Below, in pieces: positions 23,947 to 34,800 of a DNA stretch of 64,000 nt (the stretch's first letter is position 1; each line of letters begins with the position of its first letter). Both the position numbers and the translations under genes were made by a program. The notes beneath the pieces were generated by a model. That model was not told the origin of the DNA. It did no database searches and saw nothing but the letters and a program-made list of their open reading frames with translations. The stretch is from contig NC_087382.1 in assembly GCF_963675165.1 (NCBI RefSeq), positions 4,441,963 to 4,505,962 of the forward strand. The letters are read 5' to 3'. The stretch comes from Halichondria panicea (lineage: Eukaryota; Porifera; Demospongiae; Suberitida; Halichondriidae).

Positions 23947-25028
23947 AAAATGGTAGTGTACACAATACAAGACTGATGATAGAGAAATCGCTCTCTTGGA
24001 TCAAGAGTGAGTTACCCTAAAATAGGTATGTAGCCATGCTTTTGGATGTTTTAGGAGATTCACTGCCAACGCTTGCAGAATCAGAAATAGGACGCCGGAA
24101 CGTTGCCGTGGTCACAACACAACTATACAATACTGCCGGTAATGAATTGTTCATTATACATACTGTTGATTTGATATATTCATGATGATAGAATTCCCAA
24201 ATAAACTTGTTACGAAGAGACACTTTTTCTGGGCAGGAGAAAGAAGTTAAATCTCATGTGCTTACGATTGGAAAGTTTTGATTATGCTCACTTCTTTAAA
24301 TTTGAAATGCTGGCATCCAAGCATCACCTACGAATCGTTGATGATCATGAGCAATATATATAGTATACTATAGTATAGGACACTCCATCTCCTCATGTGC
24401 TACTTACATACTCAATGTATATTCGGTGTCTTTATAGTTATAGAATTTAGTCATCTTAGGAACAATTAAACATTCAAATTCAAAATGGATCAAGTTTATA
24501 CAATGTCAACAATAACTAGCTTCCTGTCACATAAAACTGACCATTGATTATTGAGAAAGAAGCATACTAGACTGTGATCTACATATTGAGACTTGCTGAG
24601 AAAAGACTATATTATAGCTGGACAAAATTGGTGGTGAGAAGAGTTACTTGTTAGAATCCTATAGGCACTGTCATGCATGCATGCATCCCTTATATAATTA
24701 TAGCTGTATACTTATCCATGAGGGATTAACTGAACTCTTTAGCTTAGGTAACATAATTGTGCCCTCATGCATAATTATATGCACACTATCACAATTTCAA
24801 GTTAAGCCTAATTATGCCCACGTTCTACTTATCTTTATTTGCAGATCATGCAATACCTAGCTGTTTTCAACTAGACTTCAACTCCATAATAATAACAATA
24901 CACTGCTGTACAAAAGTATAGATCCACTGACATAATTATTAGAAAAATTACAAATCACGAATTAATATAGACCTTGAAGTTACATCAAAAAATCCATTGC
25001 ATGCCCATGCAAAGCTATCGACTGGAAA
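23947..25028 (+). promoter_or_regulatory. 5' flank of gene A1 (conserved with A2 and A3 flanks)
   Basis: From about 24130 this is clearly homologous to the flanks of A2 (38340-39173) and A3 (50560-51393), although more diverged. Shared segments include 'gatgatagaattcccaaata', 'acactttttctgg' and 'aatatagaccttgaagtt'. It is therefore the upstream regulatory part of the duplicated unit. No coding frame and no defined promoter element can be supported. Confidence 0.55.
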
Positions 25029-28000
25029 ATGGCGAAAATGTTTGTCAGCAATCACCTTCGGCAGCACATTTTCATGGTGGTAGCACTTATCGTATACTCG
25101 AGTGGCAGTGAGTTGTACACAATTGTGCCATCAAACTTTACTGGCACTTGTCCTCATGAACCATGCATATCACTAAATGTTCTTCCATCTGGATTGAATG
25201 TAACATTTAATCAAAGCATCAGCCTGCATTTCCTTCATGGCGAACACTTGTTGGAGGAGATCATTGGAATACAAGGACTTCCTGGCATTGAAATGGCAGT
25301 TTCAAGCAACTGTTCACAATGTAGTCCAATAATCCTCTGCAACGGACCAGCTTCTGGTATCATCTTTCAAAATATCCATTCCGTTGAAATAGTTGGACTT
25401 ACGTTCTCAGGATGCTCACACCAGGGAACAACTGGTTATGGTGGCGCTTTATCTTTCTCTAATGTGACGAATATTTTAGTTGCTAATAGTAATTTTATTG
25501 ATAACTACATCATTGGACAAACGACTAGTGGGGGAGGAGCAATTTTCATACTACAATCACTTAAAGTTAACTTTGAAAACTGTTCCTTTATCAACAATTC
25601 AGCCCAGTGTCAACCTGGTGGCCTTGCCAATTACTGTAGCAAATACAAATTCAATGGAGGTGCTATGTATCTTTTGGAGTGCATGAATGTGAGTATAAGC
25701 GATTGCCAATTCCTTCAAAATAGAGCAATAGCTGGGGCAGCACTTATTGCCATATCTTCTCTGATTCAAATCAGTGGTACAGTTTTTGCTCACAATGGTG
25801 CACAACCAACCTATGGTGGCACGGCAGCATTTTTCGATAGCACTGTTCACATTCATCAAACCCTCTTCACGAACAATATTGCTTACACGGGTGGAGCCAT
25901 TTTTGCCACAAAAACACAGCTATCACTACTTGAATGTCAATTCAAGCAAAACAGTGTGTATAATTTAGGAGGAGCAAGTTTTATTCAGCATAGTTCTCTT
26001 ATAATTTTACGCAGTCTCTTTGTAAGAAACATTGCACTCACAGGCTCGATTGTTTATGCCCGTAACTGCAGTATCACTTCTATAAATAGCTCCTACCTCA
26101 ACAACAATGCTACTGCCAATGGAGGCATATATGCTGATGATGGATCAGCCATATTTAGCAGTGGTAGCTACTACACGGGAAACAGAGCAAAAGTTGGTGC
26201 AGTATATTACATCAGCAACGGTTTCACATATTCATCAAATAACACGTTCACAAACAACAGTGCTGTCTCAGACAACGAGTTTGCATTCGGTGGAATTATT
26301 TTTTGCAATTGCAATTCTGAATTTTCTAAAACACCTTGCTTCCTGAGCCTTAACAATAACAATCTTATGAACAACTATGTCAATGAAGGATCCGGAGGTG
26401 TCATATTTAGCGGAGACTGTGCTCTTACAGACATACAAAATTACTATTACAAGAATAACGGTAGAGTAATATATCAGAGTTCGGGTTCTTTGATAGTGAA
26501 TGGAAGTCATTTCGAAAGTAACACATCACCAATGGGTGTTATAGCGCTAAATATACCAACTAAGAGCACAATTGTTACAGCAGCATTATTTCATGCCAAC
26601 AGCGCACGCTTGGGAAGTGCAATGTTCATTCTATCCTCATTTCCCGTGTATATTTCCGATACTATTTTTTTTAACAATCAAGTAAGTGAATCTGGAACTG
26701 TTTTTAGCGGATTGGTCAACACCCAGTTGAAAAAACCCGGGATTATATCGATTGTAAACTGTTACTTTGTGCAAAATAACGCTCATAATGAAGGTGGTGC
26801 TATATACATCTTTGGAGATTCCATCAGGAATAAACAACAACTACAATTGTCAAATTCTAATTTTTACAACAATACAGGTAATGCAGTTAGTGGATTTGGA
26901 TTCACATTAATGGCATTTAACTGTTCTTTCAAATACAATAATGCGTCATTGAATGTGTTGGGTGGAGCAATTCACATTAATGGAGATGCCTCAGTCTTTT
27001 CCTCAGAGTTTGTGATGAACAATCGAGGAGCCATCTTCATTAGAGGAGGAAAAATGATGATTTCAGGGAGCACATTTCGTGACAATGCAGGTGAACATGG
27101 TGCTGCTGTGTCCGTTTTCAACAACGGTAGTCTATATGTAACGAATTGCTTATTTGTTGGCAACAACGCATTAAAGTATGGTGGAGCCATAGCAGGCGCA
27201 CGTGCTGATTTAATATCGATTGAAAGCAGTGTGTATGAAAACAATACAGCATTAAGAGGAGGGGCTGTTGGCATCATCAATGGCAAACTAGAATGCCGAG
27301 ATACCTACTTTACGAACAACACCAGCCTGGAGCTTGGAGGAGCAGTTTACGTTTATGGTGGATCGTTATACTCACGACACACAAACTATGTGGGCAACTT
27401 TGCTGCCCATACAGGTGGTGCAATCGCAGCTGTATCAGGTGAAGTGTATAGTGATAGGGATTGCTATTTAAGTAACCATGCCAATCAGTATGCTGGAGCT
27501 GTATATATCACCACTTGTTTTTGGCACGATAATTTTAATGAAGGAGAATTTGAAACTGTTGTCATAACACCAATTCTGTTGCTTTCTGTGGCACAGTGTA
27601 ACATAAACACTCAACTGATTAATACTGAGGCCGGTGGAAGCAAGTTACATCTGATCGAAAATGTTACACTTTTCAACAACTCTTGTGAACTAACCGGAGG
27701 AGCTATTCTTGCTATTAAAACTGGCGTATTCTTTGAGGGCAGAGAAGCTATTACTGTGAGCTCAAACTCAGCTGGGTATGGAGGGGGGCTGACATTATTG
27801 TGGAGCAATCTCAACATTTCTTGCAGTGTACAGTTTACACAAAATGCAGCTCACATTTCAGGTGGTGGGATCTTGACGTACAATGGTGTTGTGGAATTAT
27901 CATTCAGCGAGCAAAGATCGGGAATATTTGCTCTAAACACGGCAACTCTAACAGGAGGTGGTATACACGCTATTAACTCAGGTATTAACTTAGTCTCGGG

Positions 28001-30587
28001 ATATTTTGAGCTAACGAAGAATATTGCCACTTATGGTGGTGCACTCTACTTGAGCAGTAACTCTAAACTCCATTTAATCAAGCAAAAGCAAGTATCGATC
28101 AGCCGAGATGACCTGAAACTTGTGCTCAGAGAAAACTCAGCTCAGAAAGGGGGCGGGATGTTCATTAACGATTCTGATATTGGACAGCAATGCGTGTCAC
28201 AACTTTCTTCAGAAGAATGTTTCCTTCAAACTCTGCTGCTCAATTCCACATCAGCACCATTGAGGGACACAAACTACTTGAATTTATATTTTGTCAAAAA
28301 CACTGCGAGTGTGAGTGGTGATGCTATATTCGGCGGCCTACTAGACAGATGCTCTTTGAGTCCTTCAAATGAACTTCTTTTGGACTTTTCCGATTATTCT
28401 TCCTCACACAACGGAGCTGACTACGTGCAGACCATTGCAATGTTCATCGATCAGTTTAACTATAGTAACCTGACATTTCCATTAGCTGGCAAAACAAACA
28501 TCAAAGATTTTATTTCTTCTGAACCACTTCAAATTTGCTTCTGTCTTCAGCAGCAACACAACTGTAGCTATTTCAAGCATGCACCTATTTACACGAAGAA
28601 AGGTCAATTCTTTGAAGTCAGCATTGTAGCAGTTGACCAGTTAGGGAATCCAGTGAATGCCACGGTGATCAGCTCAGTTATCAACAATGCTATACTAGCT
28701 AATGTTGATCAAACGAGACAAGCAATCTCTTCCAAATGCTCGTCCATAGAGTATGCCATGTACCCACAAGATGAATTTAATTCTGCAGAAATTGAGCTTT
28801 TTGCTGATGGTCCCTGTAATGATATTGGGATATCTAAACGAGTATTAACTGTGATTTTTCAACCATGTACATGTCCAATTGGATTCTATCCTCAGGAAAC
28901 TAGAACGCTGTGCTCCTGCATGTGTGACCCACTGTTAGAGTTATATATAACAGGCTGCTCACTGGTGAACGAAACTGTTTTTCGAAAGCCTTACGTATGG
29001 ATAGACTTTATAAACAGAAGCAATGTATCTGGATATTTACTGCATGACAGTTGTCCATTTGACTATTGTCTGAATGAGCTTGTCAGTGTGAACTTAAATA
29101 CAGCTCATGGTGCAGATTCTCAATGTGCATTCAATCGCACTGGAACGCTGTGTGGTGCCTGCAAAGAGAACCTAAGTGCTGTGCTTGGCAGCTCACAATG
29201 TAGAGAGTGTACCAATGGTTATATTTCTCTGCTCATAGCGTTTGCAATGGCAGGGATCGCATTGGTTGCATTTATAATGGTGCTTAATATGACCATAGCT
29301 ATTGGTACAATCAATGGACTTATGGTTTATGCAAACATAGTTTTTGCAAAACGATCTCTCTTATTGCCACAAAGAACGTCAAAATTCCTAACAATTTTCA
29401 TTTCATGGCTTAATCTTGACCTCGGAATCGAGACTTGTTTTTATGATGGAATGGACTCGTATTCAAAAGCTCTTCTCCAGTTAGTGTTTCCTTCATACGT
29501 CATCCTATTAACTGCAGCTCTTATTATACTTGCAAAGTATTCGGTGGGATTCTCAACTTTCATTGGCAGGAAAAGGGATCTGGCTGGCACACTGTGCACG
29601 CTTATCCTGCTCTCTTATTCCAAGTTCATACGCACAATCATTACCAACTTACAGTATACGTACATCACATATCCGGATAACACCTGGGATATCGTGTGGT
29701 TACATGATGCAAACATCCCTTATTTCAAACCTAGTCATTTTCCACGATTAATAGCAGCGTTTGTAATTATCATAGTTGTGTTAATATACACTTCTCTCAT
29801 CTTGTTCGGTCAATGGCTTCCTAAGTTTGATGAAAAGCGGGCACTAAAGTGGATCAAACAACTTGTCGGCAAACATTATAAACCATTTGCACCCCAACAC
29901 AGTTATTGGGTCGGATTGCTGCTACTTGTTCGTGCCTTGCTACACATTGTTGCCACTTGTTTTTCAGACCAAACATCGTTACTATTTTCTTTCTGCATTG
30001 TGCTTTTTCTGATACTACTTAAGCTACTGACAACTCATATTTATCGATTGAAAACTCTTGAGATACTTGAATCCTCATTTCTCGTCAACCTTGGAGTACT
30101 TTCGGTAGTTCAGTATTATGTGCATGACAATGCAAGAATGGCAGCAGTTGTAGCAGATCTATCTGTAGCTGTGGCTGCTATCACGTTTATACTCATCTTA
30201 GGGTATCACATCTATACTTTTATATTGAAAGAAATAACATGGTTGGTAAAAACGACTCGCTCTATTAAAAATCTTGTGCATTTACGTGAAAGACAGCAGA
30301 ATGTAGTGGTCCAGTTTCAAGATCATCTGCAGCCGCTACAAGATGAACAAGATGAAGAACTTCACGAACCGCTCGTTGAAAGAGAAGTACCTGATGTTGC
30401 TACAAATGTCTATGATCCTCCTGTAATCCAGCCAGCTGTTCGATACAGTCAACCACGTCATGCAGACCTTGAGGAACTACTGAAGCCTATCACCGACGAT
30501 GACTACAGGAGACTCAACCAACCGAATCGACGATATCCTCAACCCACAACATATGCATTGGTCGAAATTCACAAGAACAACAACTGA
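25029..30587 (+). CDS. Giant beta-helix multi-span membrane protein A1
   Basis: A single uninterrupted exon of 1852 codons. Signal peptide (HIFMVVALIVYSSGS), then a conserved N-terminal block (IVPSNFTGTCPHEPCISLNV). Right-handed beta-helix coils fill about residues 100-1130, with recurring 'NN.A..GGAI/GGAV'. Then come AVDQLGNPVNATV (about 1200), CTCPIGF (about 1280) and the Cys module GTLCGACKENLSAVLGSSQC (about 1371). Eight or nine hydrophobic segments span about 1396-1733, including LLSYSKFIRTI. The cytoplasmic tail, about 1734-1852, has DDDYRRL and ends TTYALVEI. Many NxS/T sequons fit an extracellular, glycosylated helix. The ATG at 25038 (MFVSN) is conserved in A2 and A3, so it may be the true start. 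No GPS autoproteolysis site was seen. A receptor or adhesion role is inferred; the fold is well supported. Confidence 0.9.
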   Translation: MAKMFVSNHLRQHIFMVVALIVYSSGSELYTIVPSNFTGTCPHEPCISLNVLPSGLNVTFNQSISLHFLHGEHLLEEIIGIQGLPGIEMAVSSNCSQCSPIILCNGPASGIIFQNIHSVEIVGLTFSGCSHQGTTGYGGALSFSNVTNILVANSNFIDNYIIGQTTSGGGAIFILQSLKVNFENCSFINNSAQCQPGGLANYCSKYKFNGGAMYLLECMNVSISDCQFLQNRAIAGAALIAISSLIQISGTVFAHNGAQPTYGGTAAFFDSTVHIHQTLFTNNIAYTGGAIFATKTQLSLLECQFKQNSVYNLGGASFIQHSSLIILRSLFVRNIALTGSIVYARNCSITSINSSYLNNNATANGGIYADDGSAIFSSGSYYTGNRAKVGAVYYISNGFTYSSNNTFTNNSAVSDNEFAFGGIIFCNCNSEFSKTPCFLSLNNNNLMNNYVNEGSGGVIFSGDCALTDIQNYYYKNNGRVIYQSSGSLIVNGSHFESNTSPMGVIALNIPTKSTIVTAALFHANSARLGSAMFILSSFPVYISDTIFFNNQVSESGTVFSGLVNTQLKKPGIISIVNCYFVQNNAHNEGGAIYIFGDSIRNKQQLQLSNSNFYNNTGNAVSGFGFTLMAFNCSFKYNNASLNVLGGAIHINGDASVFSSEFVMNNRGAIFIRGGKMMISGSTFRDNAGEHGAAVSVFNNGSLYVTNCLFVGNNALKYGGAIAGARADLISIESSVYENNTALRGGAVGIINGKLECRDTYFTNNTSLELGGAVYVYGGSLYSRHTNYVGNFAAHTGGAIAAVSGEVYSDRDCYLSNHANQYAGAVYITTCFWHDNFNEGEFETVVITPILLLSVAQCNINTQLINTEAGGSKLHLIENVTLFNNSCELTGGAILAIKTGVFFEGREAITVSSNSAGYGGGLTLLWSNLNISCSVQFTQNAAHISGGGILTYNGVVELSFSEQRSGIFALNTATLTGGGIHAINSGINLVSGYFELTKNIATYGGALYLSSNSKLHLIKQKQVSISRDDLKLVLRENSAQKGGGMFINDSDIGQQCVSQLSSEECFLQTLLLNSTSAPLRDTNYLNLYFVKNTASVSGDAIFGGLLDRCSLSPSNELLLDFSDYSSSHNGADYVQTIAMFIDQFNYSNLTFPLAGKTNIKDFISSEPLQICFCLQQQHNCSYFKHAPIYTKKGQFFEVSIVAVDQLGNPVNATVISSVINNAILANVDQTRQAISSKCSSIEYAMYPQDEFNSAEIELFADGPCNDIGISKRVLTVIFQPCTCPIGFYPQETRTLCSCMCDPLLELYITGCSLVNETVFRKPYVWIDFINRSNVSGYLLHDSCPFDYCLNELVSVNLNTAHGADSQCAFNRTGTLCGACKENLSAVLGSSQCRECTNGYISLLIAFAMAGIALVAFIMVLNMTIAIGTINGLMVYANIVFAKRSLLLPQRTSKFLTIFISWLNLDLGIETCFYDGMDSYSKALLQLVFPSYVILLTAALIILAKYSVGFSTFIGRKRDLAGTLCTLILLSYSKFIRTIITNLQYTYITYPDNTWDIVWLHDANIPYFKPSHFPRLIAAFVIIIVVLIYTSLILFGQWLPKFDEKRALKWIKQLVGKHYKPFAPQHSYWVGLLLLVRALLHIVATCFSDQTSLLFSFCIVLFLILLKLLTTHIYRLKTLEILESSFLVNLGVLSVVQYYVHDNARMAAVVADLSVAVAAITFILILGYHIYTFILKEITWLVKTTRSIKNLVHLRERQQNVVVQFQDHLQPLQDEQDEELHEPLVEREVPDVATNVYDPPVIQPAVRYSQPRHADLEELLKPITDDDYRRLNQPNRRYPQPTTYALVEIHKNNN
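30546..30563 (+). other. TTYALV tail motif of A1 (TxYxxV)
   Basis: Codons for T-T-Y-A-L-V, tyrosine at residue 1842, ten residues before the C-terminus. It fits the immunoreceptor tyrosine-based switch consensus TxYxx[VI]. Same position in A3 (56989-57006). The B counterparts read TTYSVV (37132-37149 in B1, 48971-48988 in B2, 62886-62903 in B3). Binding of SH2 proteins is inference. Confidence 0.6.
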
Positions 30588-31854
30588 TACCCAAACTTGC
30601 GTGTTTGTTTTTACACCTCAGTCCCTAGATAAATGTACCTTCACAAACACATTTTACTTTAACTATAAACTTGATAAATTTGCTTTCTGTTTTCGTCAAC
30701 TATAGAACAGCAACACTTATTCGATTAAAAACGAACTCTACATTTTTATATTAGCTATACACACACTCTATAAACTTCTCTTTCAACACCCGATATGATT
30801 AAAAATCTAGATGTATTATACAAACACATCTTCTAGATACAGCTATCGAATTACTTACTTTCACAAACATGGCACTGTTTAGACTTGATAATAATTGTAC
30901 TTTCTATGTAATTTCGGTAACTATAGACAACAGCAACACTTAATTTGTCTAAGAATCAATTATATCCAACAATCGGTTATTATCAACACAGCTTATAACT
31001 TAACAACACTTTAAAGCTATAATTATTGTTTTTATTTTTGGCTTGTGTTACCAATTACAGTGTTTTTAGTCACTGCACAACTGGAACACTGTGGTTAGCA
31101 AACAGCTAGAAATGAGTTACTAAGTACTGAAAGATAAGCTATGAACTGAGAAACGGATAGGCAATACATTACAATCTAACATAAGATCACTGACAGATAT
31201 TTATACTTCCGAAACTCATTCGATATTTGGACTAAAGAAACATTTTTATGAGCTCTATTCAAACATTACCGATTGAAGTAAGTTTTGGAGCTATTATATA
31301 ATGTACTTCATCATTTTGTAGTCAATGGATTATAGAGATAGGCTGTCCGTTGTGCTACTGGTAGTTACACTTTGTTAATAATTATTACTGTCCAATTATT
31401 GACTTTCACAAACACAGCTTGGTTTACTTAACACCTTAAACTATAACCTAGATTATTCAAGTTATTTTCTATGCAATTTCAAGTCATTAAAAACAGCAAC
31501 ATTTTGTTATCATTATGAATTTTACTTTCACAAGCCACAGCTTAGTTTAACACCTTCAACAAGCACAGCGTGGTTTATATTACCAGCTATAAAACCTTTC
31601 ATTGTAATTTCGTCAAGCAACACTGCATATGGTTACAAACCAACTATAAAAAATCTAGTGTCACTAGTTACTGTATAAGAAAGTCACTGAAAGATAAGCA
31701 ATCACCGGTCTGAGGAATGCGGATAGCCCAATAGGTTTTATACACTGCGGTTTAACATACAGCTACTTAAGAATTGACTTCAGGATATAGAGCTATTCAC
31801 ACATCAGAAGTTTGAAGTAAGTCTTGTACATTCTGACTTTGTTCATTTGAATCA
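30588..31854. other. A1-B1 spacer with diverged internal repeats
   Basis: It contains several diverged copies of a segment with 'ttcacaaacac' and 'aacagcaacact' (near 30640-30730, 30860-30960, 31405-31500, 31530-31630). 31369-31854 is nearly identical to 57118-57608, the B3 5' flank. The first 700 bases or so have no counterpart between A3 and B3. Confidence 0.6.
31130..31378 (+). pseudogene. Relict 5' end of a B-type gene
   Basis: 31325-31378 reads MDYRDRLSVVLLVVTLC and then a stop. It aligns with the B signal peptide MNYLSVVLLVATLLS, with three residues inserted. Upstream, 31130-31324 resembles the B 5' flank (ctgaaagataagc, cggatagg, gaagtaagt in the same order). The rest of this gene is gone and the sequence passes directly into the B1 flank. 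Confidence 0.7.
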
Positions 31855-34800
31855 ATGAATTATCTGTCCGTTGTACTACTGGTAGCAACATTGTTATCAT
31901 GTCCGAACCACCTGGATTGTACATCCATGGCAACAGTTGTAGTCCCTGGTAACTTCACTGATGCATGTCCTCAAGAACACTGCTCCACCATCAATGATTT
32001 ACCATCTAGTATCTTCAACAACAGTATGCAACTACATTTTCTTTCTGGTCAACACCTCTTGCAACGACACATTTCTATGCACAACATCCCCAGCGGCCAT
32101 GTTCAAATTTCCTCTTCATGCTCCAGCCCACAGTGTAATACAATAATTCTCTGCCAGGGAGGACCAACTGGAATGAGCTTTCAAAATATCCAGACTGTTG
32201 AAATAGCTGGACTTACGTTCTCAGGTTGCACACACCAGGGAGAGGTCGGCTTTGGTGGTGCAATATCTTTCATAAATGTCACAAACATTTCGATAGTCAA
32301 CTGTCATTTCATTGGCAACCATATTACTGGGAACATTGGAGGTGGCGCACTCTACGTATCTCAATCACAAAGTGTGAGCATTCGGAATAGTTCTTTTGTT
32401 AATAACTATGCGTATTTGTCAATTCATCAATGTAGTGGTGCTGCGTTTTTTCAGAACAACAATTTCGTCCTAATACAACATACTCTTTTTAAAAACAACA
32501 CAGCCACTTCTGGAGGAGCAATCTTTGCTGATCAGATTGACCTCACCCTGCATCAGAGTAGCTTCTTCCAGAATAACGCAACAGATTCGGGAGGTGCAGT
32601 AGATACTCTAAATTCTTTGATAGTGATTATTGAAAGTGAATTTGAGAGCAATTTGGCAATTTCGTCATCAGTCATTTATACACGCAACACTACTATTAGT
32701 ATTTTGAGCAGCTCTTTTTTAAACAACACAGCTGTAAGCACCGGAGGTATTTATATACAAGACGGCTCGGTTGTTAGGAGCAACAACAGTGTCTATTCCA
32801 ACAACAGTGCATTAGTAGGCTCTGTCTACATCTTATTCAAAGGTTCCAGTTTCTTTGTCAATAACACGTTCGTAAACAATCAAGTGGGTGGAGTGATAGT
32901 TGGTACTAGTTGTTCATTCATAGGTAACGATAATACATTCATTAATAATAATGCGATTATGTATATGACCAGCTGCAACTCTTCGTTCATTCGCAATCAG
33001 TTTATTAACAACGCTGCTGATTTGTATGGCATGTTGTTTCAGTATGGATCTTTGTCTATGTCAGAGACTACGTATGTGAGCAATTTTACAAGTGGTGCTA
33101 TTGCTGTGAACGATGTTTCAACAGCATTTTTTGCAGACAGTTCTTTCGAACAAAACAGCTTCCAATCAACACAATTGATAGGCAGTGCTATCAATGTTGT
33201 GGGTAATGTTAATCTAACAGTTTTAAGAAGTAACTTTTCTGAAAACCAGGCAACTTCTGGAGGGGCTATAGCCGCTACTAGTGGACCAGCAAGAATATTT
33301 ATTTCAGATTGCTATTTCTTTAACAATAGCGCTGCTTTTGGCGGAGCAATTTATTTCATTTTAACTGGAACAGACTCGGAATGTATCATTAGACACTCTT
33401 ATTTCATCAACAATTCAGCTACCAACGTTGGTGGTGCTATATACATTTTTTCCAACCTATTTACAACAATTCAAAATTGCTTCTTTCGTCACAATACTGC
33501 GAAATATAATGGGGGGGCAGTGTACATTCCCGAAGGACAGGTTAGAACTTTCAAATCTCGATTCTTAGATAACTTTGTTGATGAGTACGGCGGTGCCATT
33601 GCTATCAAAGGTGACATAACTACCACACAGTGCGAATATATTGGCAACACAGCAAACGAACGCGGTGGTGCATTATCAATTTTGAATGGTAACCTCAATA
33701 CTTCAAATAGCTTATTTGCACATAATAAAGGAAGACAATTCGGTGGAGCAATTTTCAGCAACAGATCAAGTGTTGCAATTTCAAACACCAAATTTTATTT
33801 CAACCAAGCTTCACTAGGAGGAGCCATCCATCATTTTGCCAGCAAAGTTAGCTGTAGAGAAACATCGTTTACAAACAACACAAGTAATGAATTTGGTGGG
33901 GCGGTTTATATTCAAAGCGGATCACATTCTTCTCAAACAACTCAGTACAAGCTGAACAATGCTTCTGAAGCTGGGGGTGCAATATTTGCTCTTTCAAGCA
34001 ATGTATCGAGCAGCATGGACACATACCAAGGGAACATGGCCAATAAATATGGTGGAGCAGTCTACATCGACAGTTGTCCTTCAGTTTCAAGACCTTTTAG
34101 TGAAACAGGAAACAATTTAATTACTTCAATTGTTTTATTTGGGGAGCCAGTGTGTAGTAAATACAAAAACTATTTATTATCACGAGAACCGAATTGGTTG
34201 CAGATCAACGGCGGTTCATTATTCCTCGACAACTGGTGCAGTTTGGCAGGAGGTGCTGTTGTAGCCATCCATACTCAAGTATACGTTTCTGGTGATGGGC
34301 GTACGCTCATCAGAGGAAATTCAGCCACTCATGGAGCTGGGTTAGCACTTGTGTGGAGTAATGTGAGTATCTCTTGCCCCACACAATTGACAAACAATCA
34401 AGCTTCTATTTCCGGTGGGGGCATTTACATGTACAGTAGCAATATCCTTATCTACCTTGGAATAACTACAGTCGTGATTGAAGGTAACATTGCCACCAAA
34501 AGCGGAGGTGGTATCTATAGCAGTAAATCTAAAATTAAAGTTGTCGGAGGAAAGATGTGCTTTTCTAAGAATAATGCTACATACGGAGGTGCACTGTATA
34601 GCACTGACACCAAGTTGAATATAGTGAAACAAGAGGAAAATGATACATCAAAAATTTTGTTTACAAAAAATTCCGCTGTACAAGGAGGAGCTATTTACGT
34701 GATGGATGTAATTCAAGATTGTGAGACACGATATAATACGACGAAAGAGTGCTTTCTACAAACATTACTAAACAGATACAACGTAACAAAGGTCCCCAAC

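Noticed and set aside
29140-30230. Adhesion GPCR classification of the A and B proteins
   Set aside because: The count of membrane segments exceeds seven by eye and no GPS-type cleavage motif (HLT or HLS context) is seen before the first segment.
33489-33791. Antisense frames repeated in each A or B copy (for example 33489-33791, 45329-45631, 59243-59545)
   Set aside because: They are antisense shadows of the beta-helix coding sequence; their recurrence follows from gene duplication.
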